Positions 18,079-27,761 of a DNA stretch of 64,000 nt are shown here, one piece after another. The DNA is from Opitutaceae bacterium (GTDB lineage: Bacteria; Verrucomicrobiota; Verrucomicrobiia; Opitutales; Opitutaceae): contig JAUSID010000148.1 of NCBI GenBank assembly GCA_030648295.1, positions 44,916 to 108,915 on the forward strand, in the 5' to 3' direction. The stretch's first letter is position 1. Each line of letters starts with the position of its first letter. The position numbers were made by a program, and so were the translations under genes. The notes under the pieces are model-generated. The model did not search any database. It saw only the letters and a program-made list of their open reading frames with translations, and was not told where the DNA came from.

Positions 18079-19548
18079 TCACCGATCGACCTTGGGCTGG
18101 CTGCAAACGACCAGGAGGCGCGTGGCCGGATCGGGAGCCGGCGCCAGCAAACTCGCGGTGAAACCGATTCCGAAAGCCGAGAGCGCTGAAACGGCTCCAA
18201 ACCACATGCCCGCGATGGTCGTGAACGTTGCCACGGCCAGCACAACGACAACTCCTCCCACGAGCCCGGCCAGCGCGCCCGTGCCATTGGCGCGCGGCAC
18301 CAGCATCCCGAGCAGAAACACGCCGACGAGGCTTCCGCCGAAAAAATTACTGATCGTGATCGTGGCCTCCAGCACATTGCCGAACATGCCGCCGAAACAC
18401 GCCGCCACGGTTCCGATCAATCCGAACCCGCAGGTCACCAGTCGCGCGAGCCCGACTGTCCCCTCGCGCTTCCCGTCGCGCTGATACAGGTCCGTGATTG
18501 CAACCGTGGCGAGAGAGTTGAGCACCGCGCTGACCGTCGACATCGACGCCGCGAGCACGGCGCCGACCATCAATCCGGTGACGCCCGACGGAACTTCCTC
18601 CGCGATGAACTTCGCGAAGATCCGGTTCGAATCGAATCCCGAACCGCCTCGATCCGGATGCTGCGCGTAAAACACAAAAAGCGCCGTGCCGACGAAGAAG
18701 AGTACAAACCCGAGAGCCGTGGCCACGAGCATCGAGGAACCCAGCGCAAAGCGCGCCCGCCGCAGCGATGATGTACTCAGGAACCGCTGCATCTCCGTCT
18801 GATCCGCGCCAAACTGTGCGATCATCAGGAACGTGCCACCAATCACACAGCCGGCGAACGTGTAAGGATCACCGGGCGCCAGCGAAAAATTAAAAAAGCG
18901 CAGTTTGCCGGCGGTTTCGGCCTGCGCCCACACGCCGGACAGCCCCCCGTCGATCTGGCGCGTGATGATGAAAAGCGCGACGCCCAGTCCGCCCGCGAGC
19001 ACGAACAACTGGAGGGCGTCGGTCCATACCACCGCCCGCAACCCTCCCGTCAGCGTGTAAGCGGTCGTGACGAGCCCGGTGGCGAGAACGATCGCGACGA
19101 CCGGAACGCCAGTCACCTCGGCCAGCACCAACGCCGGCGTGTAGATGACGATGGCGAGATACGCGGTCTTCAGCAGCACGAACAAGCCGCTCGCGGCAAA
19201 TCGCACCCGTCGATCGAAGCGCCGGCCGAGATATTCATAGATCGAATAGACCTGCAGCCGGTAGAAAAACGGCAGCAGGACACCACAGAGCACAAAGATG
19301 GCCAGCGGCAGCGCGACCCGGTACTGCAGCAGCGTGTAGTCACCCTTGTACGCCACGCCGGGGCCGCCGAGATACGATGCGCCGCTCACAATCGTCGCGA
19401 TGCCGGAGAAGGCGGCGAGCCACCACGGCACATTGCGGTTACCGAGGAAAAAGTCCTTCAGCGACTCCTGCTTTCCCGCCAGCGCGAGGGCAATCGCCGT
19501 CGTGGCCGCGAAGTAAACGACGATGACGATGTAATCGAGGGCGGTCAT
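18079..19548 (-). CDS. Sodium:solute symporter (SSS family)
   Basis: A 489-residue SSS-family transporter with about 13 membrane segments, expected to couple sodium entry to uptake of a sugar, sialic acid or similar solute. Visible features are the N-terminal KDFFLGNRNVPWWLAAFSGI, SGASYLGGPGVAYKGD, the family motif region TGGLRAVVWTDALQLFVL, QFGADQTEMQRFLST, and ASMSTVSAVLNSLATV in the sodium-site helix. The ATG overlaps the stop of the kelch gene (ATGA), so it is the last gene of a four-gene operon. The neighbouring NanM-like protein and a sialidase nearby suggest a sialic-acid or related sugar substrate; this is inference. Confidence 0.88.
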   Translation of the reverse strand: MTALDYIVIVVYFAATTAIALALAGKQESLKDFFLGNRNVPWWLAAFSGIATIVSGASYLGGPGVAYKGDYTLLQYRVALPLAIFVLCGVLLPFFYRLQVYSIYEYLGRRFDRRVRFAASGLFVLLKTAYLAIVIYTPALVLAEVTGVPVVAIVLATGLVTTAYTLTGGLRAVVWTDALQLFVLAGGLGVALFIITRQIDGGLSGVWAQAETAGKLRFFNFSLAPGDPYTFAGCVIGGTFLMIAQFGADQTEMQRFLSTSSLRRARFALGSSMLVATALGFVLFFVGTALFVFYAQHPDRGGSGFDSNRIFAKFIAEEVPSGVTGLMVGAVLAASMSTVSAVLNSLATVAITDLYQRDGKREGTVGLARLVTCGFGLIGTVAACFGGMFGNVLEATITISNFFGGSLVGVFLLGMLVPRANGTGALAGLVGGVVVVLAVATFTTIAGMWFGAVSALSAFGIGFTASLLAPAPDPATRLLVVCSQPKVDR

Positions 19549-20633
19549 GGTTCGCGGATGCTCAATTGGAACGTCCGCGGCGTGCGCAACCCCGGCGAAT
19601 ATTCCCCTCCCGCCACCAGCCAGCTGCCTCCGAGATCGACCACGGCGGCACCCACCACCCCAAGCGGCATTGTCCCGATGCGCGACCAGCGATTGGTCGA
19701 TCCATCGTAGAGGAGCGCATCCGCGGGTATCCGATAGCGATCACCCTGTTCCTTCATCCGCGCGAAATCATGTCCGTCCGATCCGCCCAGCACCAGGCCG
19801 CGAGCCGCATCGATCGACAATGCGGCGGCGAGGACAGCGCCGCGCGGCAGGGCCACCGTCGCCGCCCAGGTCCCGGCCGCGAGATCGAAAAGCCACGCAT
19901 CACGGAGGTAGTCTTCCTGACTCTTCGCTGCTCCGGGCAGGCCCCCGCCGAACAGCAGTCGCACGCCCGCGGGCGTTGTCACCGACATCATGATACCGCC
20001 GAAACGCGGACGGCCCGGGCACGGCGGCAGCGACTCCCAGCTCACGGTCGCCGGCCCGGCGAGCGCGCGGTTCAAATCGAGCCGCCAGAATGTCGCCAAC
20101 GGCCCCGTCGTCGACTCACCGCCGGCGACATAAATCCATGGGTGCCGATAGACCGAGGCCGCGTTCGCACATGCGGAGGGCAGTTCGGGCAGCGCCCGGC
20201 GGGTGACGGTGCGCCCGGCGGCATCCCACACCAGGAGGAACGCCGACGACACCGGCTTCACGCCGTCGTGGCCGCCCAGACAGGCGACCCCGTGCTCCGT
20301 CGTCACCGCGGCGCCCTCTCCCAATCCCACCGGCAGATCGTTTGCGGCCACCGACCACGGATCTGAAACCGCGAGCGGCGATGGTCGCACGTAGACCGCA
20401 CGATGAAATGTCTTCCTTCCACCAGCGCGCTGAGGCACGGGGAAATTCGACCCGCCCGCGAGGAGGACATGGCCGTTGCTTGTTCCCGCATACATTCCCT
20501 TCCGACCGACCGGATCCGGCAAAGGATCCAGCTGACGCCATTGAAGCACGGGCGGACGGGCAGCCGCGGGCAGGACGGACACGGAGGCCAGGGCGAGAAA
20601 CGCCAGCGACCAGGAACTATCGGGCGTGGGCAT
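19545..20633 (-). CDS. Secreted kelch-repeat protein, N-acetylneuraminate epimerase-like
   Basis: A 362-residue protein with a signal peptide (LAFLALASVSVLPAAA) followed by a six-bladed kelch propeller. Repeats show the hydrophobic-GG pattern, for example HVLLAGGSNFP, VACLGGHDG, WIYVAGGEST, RLLFGGGLPG, LVLGGSDG and WLVAGGEYSP. NanM-type epimerases, which equilibrate alpha and beta anomers of sialic acid in the periplasm, have this architecture and the GSNFP motif. ATG 20633 is chosen because GGAG lies six bases upstream (20640-20643); an ATG at 20648 lacks one. It overlaps the FAD gene by 17 bases and the symporter by four. Role in sialic-acid uptake is a family-based inference. Confidence 0.8.
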   Translation of the reverse strand: MPTPDSSWSLAFLALASVSVLPAAARPPVLQWRQLDPLPDPVGRKGMYAGTSNGHVLLAGGSNFPVPQRAGGRKTFHRAVYVRPSPLAVSDPWSVAANDLPVGLGEGAAVTTEHGVACLGGHDGVKPVSSAFLLVWDAAGRTVTRRALPELPSACANAASVYRHPWIYVAGGESTTGPLATFWRLDLNRALAGPATVSWESLPPCPGRPRFGGIMMSVTTPAGVRLLFGGGLPGAAKSQEDYLRDAWLFDLAAGTWAATVALPRGAVLAAALSIDAARGLVLGGSDGHDFARMKEQGDRYRIPADALLYDGSTNRWSRIGTMPLGVVGAAVVDLGGSWLVAGGEYSPGLRTPRTFQLSIREP

Positions 20634-22242
20634 GCGGGTCTCCGTCATCGAGGTTGAGGTTTTCCGGCCAGCGCAATTCCACTCCCCGCCGCTCGAGCGC
20701 GGACTGAAACGCCCTCACGCAATCGATCTTCGCGTGCGCGGCACGCGGCGTGAGGTCGTGCTCGAGGCAGTACGCGCAGAGTGCGCCGGCCGCCTCGCCG
20801 ATGTTCCATTCCACCGGGTGCAGGCGATGGCAGCCGTTCGTGATGTGCGTCGTGCCGATGTTCTTCGCGGCCGGCAGCACGTTGTCCATGCGCACCGGAA
20901 TCAGCGCGCCGAGCGGAATTCGGAATGGCAGTGACGGCACATCGACGTAGTTGTCGCCGCCGGTCGAAGGATGAAGATCGATCCGGTAATAACCGATGCC
21001 GACGGAATCCTCGTGGCGTTCCCCGAGCGTCTCGCCCGGCCGGAACCGCGCCGAAACCTCCTGTTCCACCACCGTCTTCACTGCCCGGATACGACGCGAC
21101 TCGCGAATGTAAGGTGCCATCGCCAGCCCGTCCCTGGTGCCCAGGAGATCGCCGCGCAGCCGCAATCCCGGCCATCCCGTGCCGCCGTCGGGCCGCGGAG
21201 CCTCGGTCTGGAGCCAGTGCACCATCGACAGGCTGAGCTGTTTCGCATCGGCCAGCCGCGCGGCCCGGCTGACCTCCCCGCCCGTCAGCAAATCACCCTC
21301 CAGGTAATCGATCATCGGCCAGTTCACGAGGCACACGTCGCTCGCATAAGCGCCGGGCGTGAATTGGGAGCGATCGATGATTCGCCGGAACGCCCAGAGC
21401 CCGGAAAACAGTCCCGGTTTTTCCCGATGCGGATCGAAATGATAGCGCATCGCCTCCATCGTGCGCGGATTCAATCCTGTCCAACCGAGCAACGGCCCCG
21501 GCCACGGCGGATTCAGCTTCGGGACATAGCCGCGCCAGAAGCCGTAGCGTTCCGGGGGCGGGATGACGTGGTTTTCGCCCGCCCGCTCCTCCAGGACGAA
21601 GCAGACGGAAAACGCCTGGATGTTCGCCGGAGCCGGCTTCTCCGGCGCACCCGGCTCGCCGGTGTCGGCCCGCGACTCGGCCCCCGTCACGTGTTCGATC
21701 TCCGCGAGCGCCAGCAGATCGCCGTTCTCGGTCGCATCGAGAAAATATCGTGCGCGCAGCTCGATCTCGGCCCCGCCCAGCGGGTCGCGAACCACCACCG
21801 CGCCGACGCGATTCGCGCCATCCGGCCTGGCCGCAATGGGCCGATGCGGGCGGAGGATGCGGAGCCGGCCAGTCGAGATGTGGGGCGCGAGCATCGATTC
21901 CAACACCGCCAGCGCCACCCGCGGCTCGTGACAGAGGGGCGAAACCCAGCCGTTGCCGGGATTCAGCCGCGGATCGTCGCGAAACTTCGGCAACAGCGGG
22001 TAGTGCTCGCGGTAATACGCGCGCACGCCCTCCCGAAAGCGCCGGTAGCTGCGCGTGCACCCAAACCGCTCGATCCAGCCGTGCTCGTCCGGCGGCACGG
22101 CCTGCGAGGTGAGCTGTCCGCCGATCCAGGCATGCTCGTCGGTGAGGACAACGGTCCGGCCGGCCTCGGCGAGCGCGAGCGCGGCCGCGCACCCACCCAC
22201 CCCGCCGCCAACCACCGCCACATCTGCCGTGAGCGACTCCAT
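20617..22242 (-). CDS. FAD-dependent oxidoreductase (FAD_oxidored family)
   Basis: A 541-residue flavoprotein. The dinucleotide-binding motif VAVVGGGVGGCAAALALAEA lies at residues 8-27, followed by EHAWIGGQLTSQAVPPDEH, a segment typical of the FAD-dependent oxidoreductase family common in Verrucomicrobiota and Planctomycetota sugar loci. LDATENGDLLALA is the second FAD-contacting strand, and the C terminus has AKNIGTTHITNGCHRLHPVE followed by NIGEAAGALCAYC, a common flavin-binding end. The substrate is unknown. The ATG overlaps the aldolase stop by one base (TGATG) and the 3' end overlaps the kelch gene, so it is the second gene of the operon. There is no signal peptide, so a cytoplasmic sugar or sugar-acid oxidation is likely. 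Confidence 0.82.
   Translation of the reverse strand: MESLTADVAVVGGGVGGCAAALALAEAGRTVVLTDEHAWIGGQLTSQAVPPDEHGWIERFGCTRSYRRFREGVRAYYREHYPLLPKFRDDPRLNPGNGWVSPLCHEPRVALAVLESMLAPHISTGRLRILRPHRPIAARPDGANRVGAVVVRDPLGGAEIELRARYFLDATENGDLLALAEIEHVTGAESRADTGEPGAPEKPAPANIQAFSVCFVLEERAGENHVIPPPERYGFWRGYVPKLNPPWPGPLLGWTGLNPRTMEAMRYHFDPHREKPGLFSGLWAFRRIIDRSQFTPGAYASDVCLVNWPMIDYLEGDLLTGGEVSRAARLADAKQLSLSMVHWLQTEAPRPDGGTGWPGLRLRGDLLGTRDGLAMAPYIRESRRIRAVKTVVEQEVSARFRPGETLGERHEDSVGIGYYRIDLHPSTGGDNYVDVPSLPFRIPLGALIPVRMDNVLPAAKNIGTTHITNGCHRLHPVEWNIGEAAGALCAYCLEHDLTPRAAHAKIDCVRAFQSALERRGVELRWPENLNLDDGDPHAHAR
20640..20643 (-). promoter_or_regulatory. Ribosome-binding site choosing the kelch gene start
   Basis: GGAG on the minus strand is six bases before ATG 20633, within the 3' end of the FAD oxidoreductase gene. 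No comparable site precedes the alternative ATG at 20648. Confidence 0.5.
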
Positions 22243-23108
22243 CAAAATCTCGCGTTCCGGCCGATCGGCGCCGGCGCCGGCACGGCCCCGCCATTTCCCG
22301 CCACCGGACCGAAAGTCCTGGCCAGTTCCCGGACGCCGTACTGCATGACTTTTACGTCGCCGCCCGGGCAAATCAGCCGCGCGCCCAGGGCCTGCACCCG
22401 CACGCACATCTCCGGACCGACCGCCACGGTGCCCCACCATTTCCCGGCGGCCTTCGCCGCCGCCGCGACTTGACGCACCGCCGCTCGCACGCGTTCGTGA
22501 TCGATCTGGCCCGGCAGCCCGATTGAAACCGAGAAATCGCCCGGCCCAAAAAACAACCCGTCGATGCCCGGCACGGCGGCGATCGCTGCGGCTTCCGCGA
22601 CGGCGGCCTCCGTCTCAATCTGGCAGATGATCATCGTCTGCGTATTCTGGTGCCGGATATAATCGAGCGCCGGCAGCGTGGCATACGCCCCATCGATGTT
22701 CCCGCCGTTCCACCCCCGCATGCCGGTCGCCTCGCCCGGCGCGGGCGACGGGTTGTTGAATTTCGCCCACTGCACGATTTGGCGCGCCTCGGCCGCACTG
22801 TTCACCATGGAGCACATGATCCCCCCGACGCCCGTCTCCAGGATCCGCATCACGGTCTGATAATCCGCCGCCTTGAACCGCGCGATGGTCGTGACCGGAA
22901 AAGCGCGCGCCACGAGGTTGAGTACCGCGACCTCCTGGGTCGTGAGGTCGAAATGCTCGAGGTCGAGCCAGATCGCGTCGAACACCTCCGAGCGGCAGAT
23001 GAAGTCGATGTGTCGGGGCGAGGCGAAGTTGCCGGTGACGTAAAGCTTCACCAGTTCATTGGCGCGGAGTTTCGCGAGCGCGCGATTGGGGATTGGGAGA
23101 GTGGTCAT
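22242..23108 (-). CDS. HpcH/HpaI aldolase/citrate lyase family protein
   Basis: A 288-residue class II pyruvate aldolase-like TIM barrel. Visible features are the strand FDAIWLDLEHFDLT, the metal-binding Glu in ICQIETEAAVAEA, and the metal-binding Asp in FFGPGDFSVSIGLPGQ, both characteristic of HpaI-type enzymes that cleave 4-hydroxy-2-oxo acids to pyruvate and an aldehyde. The start is ATG 23108, giving a normal N terminus; upstream codons are not conserved. It is the first gene of the operon, divergent from the GntR regulator. It could serve as the lyase step of the pathway, since no NanA/DapA-type neuraminate lyase is present in the window; that is speculation. Confidence 0.85.
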   Translation of the reverse strand: MTTLPIPNRALAKLRANELVKLYVTGNFASPRHIDFICRSEVFDAIWLDLEHFDLTTQEVAVLNLVARAFPVTTIARFKAADYQTVMRILETGVGGIMCSMVNSAAEARQIVQWAKFNNPSPAPGEATGMRGWNGGNIDGAYATLPALDYIRHQNTQTMIICQIETEAAVAEAAAIAAVPGIDGLFFGPGDFSVSIGLPGQIDHERVRAAVRQVAAAAKAAGKWWGTVAVGPEMCVRVQALGARLICPGGDVKVMQYGVRELARTFGPVAGNGGAVPAPAPIGRNARF

Positions 23109-23251
23109 GCCGAGGGCGGGAGCAATGCACGCCACACAAGGCCCAAACCCGCGCGGTGCCAACCTCCTCCTGCCGGTCTCCTGCGGAAACCAAGGCAATC
23201 GGTGTTTGCCAATCATCCCCCGCGCATTGTGGTTGTTCGCACCCCCGGTCC
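23109..23251. promoter_or_regulatory. Divergent promoter/operator region of the sugar-acid locus
   Basis: This 143-base space separates the aldolase operon (minus) from the GntR regulator gene (plus) and should hold both promoters and the regulator's operator. The only symmetric element I see is weak: GGCAA, seven bases, TTGCC at 23194-23210. Clear -35/-10 boxes are not visible. Confidence 0.3.
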
Positions 23252-24319
23252 ATGCCCCTGAAATTTCAATCGATCGCGACCCAGGTCGCCCAAGCGATTC
23301 ACGCCGAGATCACGGGTGGCACGTGGAACCGCGCGCTGCCCGGTGAACGCCAGCTGGCGGAGCGATTCCAGGTCAGCCGGAAAACGGTGCGCAAGGCGCT
23401 GGCCGCGTTGCGTAGCGTGGGCGTGCTCGACACCCGTCGCAGTCGCGGTTCGAGCATCAAAACGCGGCGCCATCACCACGGGCTCGCCAGCCAGCGGATT
23501 GCGCTCCTGCTGCCCGAGTCACTCGAAGGTTCACGGCCCTTCACTGCGCTCTGGGTCAACCGGCTCATGACCCTGTTGCAGGCGTCCGGTGATCCCTTGC
23601 AAATTTTCCATGGCGCCAGGTACTTCGGGGCGCATGCCGCCCGCTCACTCGCGCGACTCACCGCAGCGCACCCGGCCCGCTGCTGGATTCTCGCCCGCTC
23701 CAACCGCCCACTGCAGGAATGGTTCGCCGCCAGCGGCATTCCCACCCTCATCTCCGGGTCGGCGCATCCCGGTGTTCCGCTGCCGAGCGTGGACGTCGAT
23801 CACCGCGCATTGTGCCGGCATAGCGCGGCGCTGTTTCTGCGGCAGGGCCATCGCCGGCTCGCCCTTTTCCTCGAGCACGGCGGCCACGGCGGCGATATCG
23901 AGAGCGAGCAGGGCTTTCGCGAGGGTCTCGCCGCGGTGCCCGGCGCGCCCGAACCGGTGGTCTGCACCCCGAAGCGATCCGCGGACTCGATCATCCGCGA
24001 GGTTCGCCGTCTGCTCGCCCGCCGGGAACCGCCCACCGGGCTGCTGCTTTCGAACTCGTACTCATATCTCACCGTCCTGAGTTACCTGGGTTCACTCGGC
24101 CTGCGCGTGCCGCGCGACATATCGATCGTCTCCCGCGACGAGGAAACGTTCCTGCGCTTCATGTATCCGACGCCGGCCTACTACTCGACGCCGCCGGCGA
24201 AGTTCGCCCAGGCGCTGCACCAGGCGCTGAAACGCATTCTCGCCGGCGACCGGAGTGCCTTTGCGATCCGAATCATGCCGAATCTGGTGAAAGGGGACTC
24301 GGTGGGACCGGCGGGGTGA
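23252..24319 (+). CDS. GntR-type HTH regulator with LacI-like effector domain
   Basis: A 355-residue transcription factor. Residues 1-70 form a GntR winged helix (IHAEITGGTWNRALPGERQL, then FQVSRKTVRKALAALRSVG). The rest is a periplasmic-binding-protein fold of the LacI/GalR type, with DVDHRALCRHSAALFLRQGH and RRLALFLEHGG, then RVPRDISIVSRDEE near the end; this last segment normally ends in a conserved DD. Such GntR/LacI hybrids are common in Verrucomicrobiota sugar loci. It starts at ATG 23252, divergent from the aldolase operon, and probably represses it until a sugar or sugar acid binds. The effector is unknown. Confidence 0.86.
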   Translation: MPLKFQSIATQVAQAIHAEITGGTWNRALPGERQLAERFQVSRKTVRKALAALRSVGVLDTRRSRGSSIKTRRHHHGLASQRIALLLPESLEGSRPFTALWVNRLMTLLQASGDPLQIFHGARYFGAHAARSLARLTAAHPARCWILARSNRPLQEWFAASGIPTLISGSAHPGVPLPSVDVDHRALCRHSAALFLRQGHRRLALFLEHGGHGGDIESEQGFREGLAAVPGAPEPVVCTPKRSADSIIREVRRLLARREPPTGLLLSNSYSYLTVLSYLGSLGLRVPRDISIVSRDEETFLRFMYPTPAYYSTPPAKFAQALHQALKRILAGDRSAFAIRIMPNLVKGDSVGPAG

Positions 24320-24514
24320 TTGCGGATTTCGGATTTCGGATTGCGGATTGGGGATATCCGGATTCCTGATTGCGGTTTCCGATTCCGGATTGCGGATCAT
24401 CCGACCGCGCCGTCGCCCGGATCGGACCCGCCGCGCTCAGATGCACTGGGCCTCGTCCGATTGAATGCGGATACCCGCACATCGGGAACCGTCGCCAAAA
24501 TCCGCAATCCGAAA
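24317..24514. repeat. Convergent spacer with GATTGCGGATTTCGGATT repeats
   Basis: From 24317 to about 24400 the sequence is built of GGATTTCGGATTGCGGATT-like words, and complementary words (CCGCAATCCGAAATC) return at 24497-24517 beside the TonB receptor stop. Together they form an imperfect inverted repeat between the convergent regulator and receptor genes that could also terminate transcription. Confidence 0.65.
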
Positions 24515-27500
24515 TCAGAAGCTTCCCTTCACTCCGAACGTCGTGTAGTAGCCGAGTTCCTGATACCGCTGCGGCCTGGCGTATTTCGGGGTGCCCGGCG
24601 CGTAGCGCAGTGTCGTCGGGTTGAACCCGCCGTTGAAATCGGTGACCGAACCGTACAGGGCGAAGCGCCGGCTCAAGCTGTACTGCGCGCTGATGCTCCA
24701 CCGCGTGCGCGCGTCCTGGTAGTTGTAGGTGCCCGCCGGAATGCCGTTGGCGGCGCTGACTCCCACCGCCCCCCGGCGCGTCTCCCCCTGGTGCGTGACG
24801 GCCAGTTTGATGAAGTAGCGGGGGCGGATGAAATTGATGCCGCCCGCGTAGGCGCTCGGATTGAATCCCGTGAAATCCGCGGTCGCGCTGCCGTCGAGCG
24901 ACATCCGCGTGCCGTTGACAAACACCTGAAAGCCACGCGCCCAATGCGGCAGAAACGTCAATGACTGCCGGTAGCTGAATTCGAAACCCGTGATCCGGGC
25001 ATCGCCCGTGTTCGTCGTGGTGGCCACCTCGTACGCCAGGTAGGCCGGATCGTCCGGCAGCCCGTAGAGTTCGAGCAACTCCGGGGTGACGGCGCTGCGG
25101 ACCGAGCCGAAGAAGTTCTTGATGTCCTTCCGGAACACGCCGACTGAACCGAAGCCATCCTTGAGCTGGTACGACTCGACGGTGAGGTCGAAGCTGTCGG
25201 CCGTCCAGGGTTTCAGTCCGGGGTTCGTCAGGGTGATGGTCGGGGTTGCCACCGTGGGCTCCGTAAACGTGGCGCTGGGCACAACCGAGCTGATATTGGG
25301 CCGGCCGATGGTGCGGGCGTAGGCGGCGCGCAGCACCAGATTTTCGGATACACTGAAACTCGTGTTGAGGCTCGGGTAATAGCCGCTGTAGTCTCGCTCG
25401 GCGTGCGTGCCACGCTCGACGTAGCGGAGCTTCCGGAGGGCGAGCGCATCGGTGGTGACGGGGACGGGCTGGACGCCGGCCTGGGCCGGATTGCCATCGA
25501 TCACCCGTCCCGAGGCGTCCTTCTGGTACTGCGCCGACGGATCGTTCAAGGGTCCCCACCCTTCGTCCTCGGTTTTTTCGAAACGCACGCCGGCGACCAG
25601 CCACAGGCGGTTCTTGAACAGGCGCACGTCGGCGCGCAGGTACGCGGCCGAGATGGTCTCGATCAGCCGGCGCGAATTCGCCACCAGGTTCTGGTGCGCG
25701 AGCGGCTCGTCCAGGACGAACCAGCCGGGCTGCTGCTGGAAAAGCTGATACAGCTTTGCCCCGCTGATCCAGCGCATGGGCTGGCCGTAAATCGTCGGCG
25801 CTTCCGCATTGTACGCCTGGTCGAAGACATCATAGGCCCCGGCCATCCGCGACGTGACATCGCTGGCGCCGTTGGGCCGAAAGTTCCACGTCTTCAGAAA
25901 GCGGCGGTTGTCCCGCTCCATGCGATCGATGAGACCGCCGGTTTTCAGCGTGACCGGAACCGCCCAGGCAAACTCGCGCGCGACATCCCCCCGGACCGCC
26001 GTCTTTTCCGCGTTGTAGTCGTTCTGGAGCGAATTGCCGCTGGTGATGGAATAGTTGCCGCCATCGAAAACATCCACCGGCGTGCCGGCGCGGGACAGCG
26101 CGGCATAGCGCGTGGGGATGATTCCACTGGAGGCCGGGATGTCATCGCCGCGGATGATCAGGTTCGTGATGGTCGCCGGCGTGGTGTTGAAGTGGCCGCG
26201 GTCGATGTCCTTCCACTGCGATTCGGCCAGCGACCAGTTGAACGAGGCGTCGAGCCGCCAGGCGTCGCCGCGATGCCGGTACTTCAGGCCGGCCTGGCTC
26301 GTGTGCGTGAGGATGTCCTGATTGTTGCCGCCGCCCTGGGAGACGGACCCGACGCCCGTCGCGGCCCCTTGGGTGAAGGCCTGGCCGCCCGTGGCGCCGG
26401 TGCCGTAGTTCACGCTGAAAATGCTGCGGGTGATGTAACTGTCGGACTCACGATACGCGAAGCTCGCGGACAGGGTGTCTCTCGGGGTGATGCGCCAGTC
26501 GGCGCCCACCTGGCCGGACCAGGTCTTGAGGATTTGCGCCAGGCTCTGCCAGTCGTTGCTGCGAATGAAGAGGTCGACGAGATTCCAGTTGGCCGTCTCG
26601 TCGGAATCCCTGTCCCGCTCCATCGGCTTCTGCCGCCAGGTGCGGGAGCCACCGACGCTGAAGGCGAGATTCTTGTTCACCGGGTGCAGGTAGCTGAAGT
26701 TGAACGAGGGCTGAACGTACTTGGGGCTCAGCGCGTCGACATGGTTGCGCGGCCCACCGTCGAGCGTGAGGCCGCTGCGGTTGTGGAACATCTGATACAG
26801 CTGGTAGGAAAAGGCCGGCTTCTTCGCCTCGAACCCGCCCTTGCTGATGATGTTGAGCGAGCCGCCGAGACCGCTCGCCGGCATGTCCGGCGTGGGCACC
26901 TTGGTGACTTCGACGCGTGAGAGGTTGCCGGTCGGCACCTCGAGCAGCGAGACGGTGCGCGTGTCGCCGCCGCGCGCCCCCATCACGTCGCCGCCATCGA
27001 TGGTCACGCTGGAGGTGGTTGACGGAAACCCGCGCAGGGTGACCTCGTTTGGGACGTGCCCGGAATCGTTGAGGGCCACCCCCGGGAGAAAACGCAGGAA
27101 CTCGCCGATGTTCTCGTCGCCGCGGTCGCCGTACTCGTCGATGGCAACGACGTTCTTGATGTTGGCCGCGTAGCGCTGCTCGTTCATCGCCAGCGCCTGC
27201 GCGCTCATCTCGCGATCCGCGACGACGGAGAACTCATCAAGCTTCACGACTTCGCCCTCCGCCTTGGGGCGTGCGCCCGGAAGCGCAAGTTCGACGTCGC
27301 GCTGGACCACCCCGCCGGGGGAAACCTGGATGGCCAGCGTCTGCGGTTCAAAGCCAAGGTATGAAACGGTCATCCGGATTGCGCCGGCCGGCACCGCCGC
27401 CAGCCGATAGGCGCCCGTTTCGTCCGTGAGGACTTCCCGGGTGGTGCCCTCGACGGTGACACGCGCATTCGCTACCGCCGAACCGGTCGCGGCGTTGAAA

Positions 27501-27646
27501 ATTCGCCCCTCGATTGTGCCGAGCCCGTCGGCCCCCGGCTGAGCCCGGGACGAGAGAGTCAGGCTGGCGGCGGCAAACAGGCCTGCCGCCATCCAGCACA
27601 GGCCGGTGAGGAACGATGGCAGATGAAATCGAGGTGCGGGTTTCAT
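24515..27646 (-). CDS. TonB-dependent outer-membrane receptor
   Basis: A 1,043-residue outer-membrane transporter of the type abundant in Opitutaceae. After a signal peptide (LPSFLTGLCWMAAGLFAAAS, then a cleavage region near SSRAQ) comes a carboxypeptidase-regulatory-like beta-sandwich (TIEGRIFNAATGSAVANARV), then the plug (FLRFLPGVALNDSGHVPNEV; VTIDGGDVMGARGGDTRTVS). A large barrel follows, ending in aromatic YYTTFGVKGSF. It imports oligosaccharides or glycoconjugates using TonB energy. It lies 115 bases downstream of the sialidase-like gene on the same strand, suggesting co-transcription and a host-glycan-derived substrate. ATG 27646 is preferred to the upstream in-frame ATG. Confidence 0.93.
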   Translation of the reverse strand: MKPAPRFHLPSFLTGLCWMAAGLFAAASLTLSSRAQPGADGLGTIEGRIFNAATGSAVANARVTVEGTTREVLTDETGAYRLAAVPAGAIRMTVSYLGFEPQTLAIQVSPGGVVQRDVELALPGARPKAEGEVVKLDEFSVVADREMSAQALAMNEQRYAANIKNVVAIDEYGDRGDENIGEFLRFLPGVALNDSGHVPNEVTLRGFPSTTSSVTIDGGDVMGARGGDTRTVSLLEVPTGNLSRVEVTKVPTPDMPASGLGGSLNIISKGGFEAKKPAFSYQLYQMFHNRSGLTLDGGPRNHVDALSPKYVQPSFNFSYLHPVNKNLAFSVGGSRTWRQKPMERDRDSDETANWNLVDLFIRSNDWQSLAQILKTWSGQVGADWRITPRDTLSASFAYRESDSYITRSIFSVNYGTGATGGQAFTQGAATGVGSVSQGGGNNQDILTHTSQAGLKYRHRGDAWRLDASFNWSLAESQWKDIDRGHFNTTPATITNLIIRGDDIPASSGIIPTRYAALSRAGTPVDVFDGGNYSITSGNSLQNDYNAEKTAVRGDVAREFAWAVPVTLKTGGLIDRMERDNRRFLKTWNFRPNGASDVTSRMAGAYDVFDQAYNAEAPTIYGQPMRWISGAKLYQLFQQQPGWFVLDEPLAHQNLVANSRRLIETISAAYLRADVRLFKNRLWLVAGVRFEKTEDEGWGPLNDPSAQYQKDASGRVIDGNPAQAGVQPVPVTTDALALRKLRYVERGTHAERDYSGYYPSLNTSFSVSENLVLRAAYARTIGRPNISSVVPSATFTEPTVATPTITLTNPGLKPWTADSFDLTVESYQLKDGFGSVGVFRKDIKNFFGSVRSAVTPELLELYGLPDDPAYLAYEVATTTNTGDARITGFEFSYRQSLTFLPHWARGFQVFVNGTRMSLDGSATADFTGFNPSAYAGGINFIRPRYFIKLAVTHQGETRRGAVGVSAANGIPAGTYNYQDARTRWSISAQYSLSRRFALYGSVTDFNGGFNPTTLRYAPGTPKYARPQRYQELGYYTTFGVKGSF

Positions 27647-27761
27647 GAGGTTTGCGAAGAGGTTTCGGCGCGGCCGGTGGGATTCGAGCACCGGGAAATA
27701 TCGCGCGCACGCGCCGTGGTTCCGACGCTTTTAAAGTGGTTACCCGAGGAGACCGTGGCTC

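Noticed and set aside
20971..22473. 500-codon open frame on the plus strand
   Set aside because: Lies opposite the FAD oxidoreductase gene, which has a clear dinucleotide-binding motif and operon overlaps.
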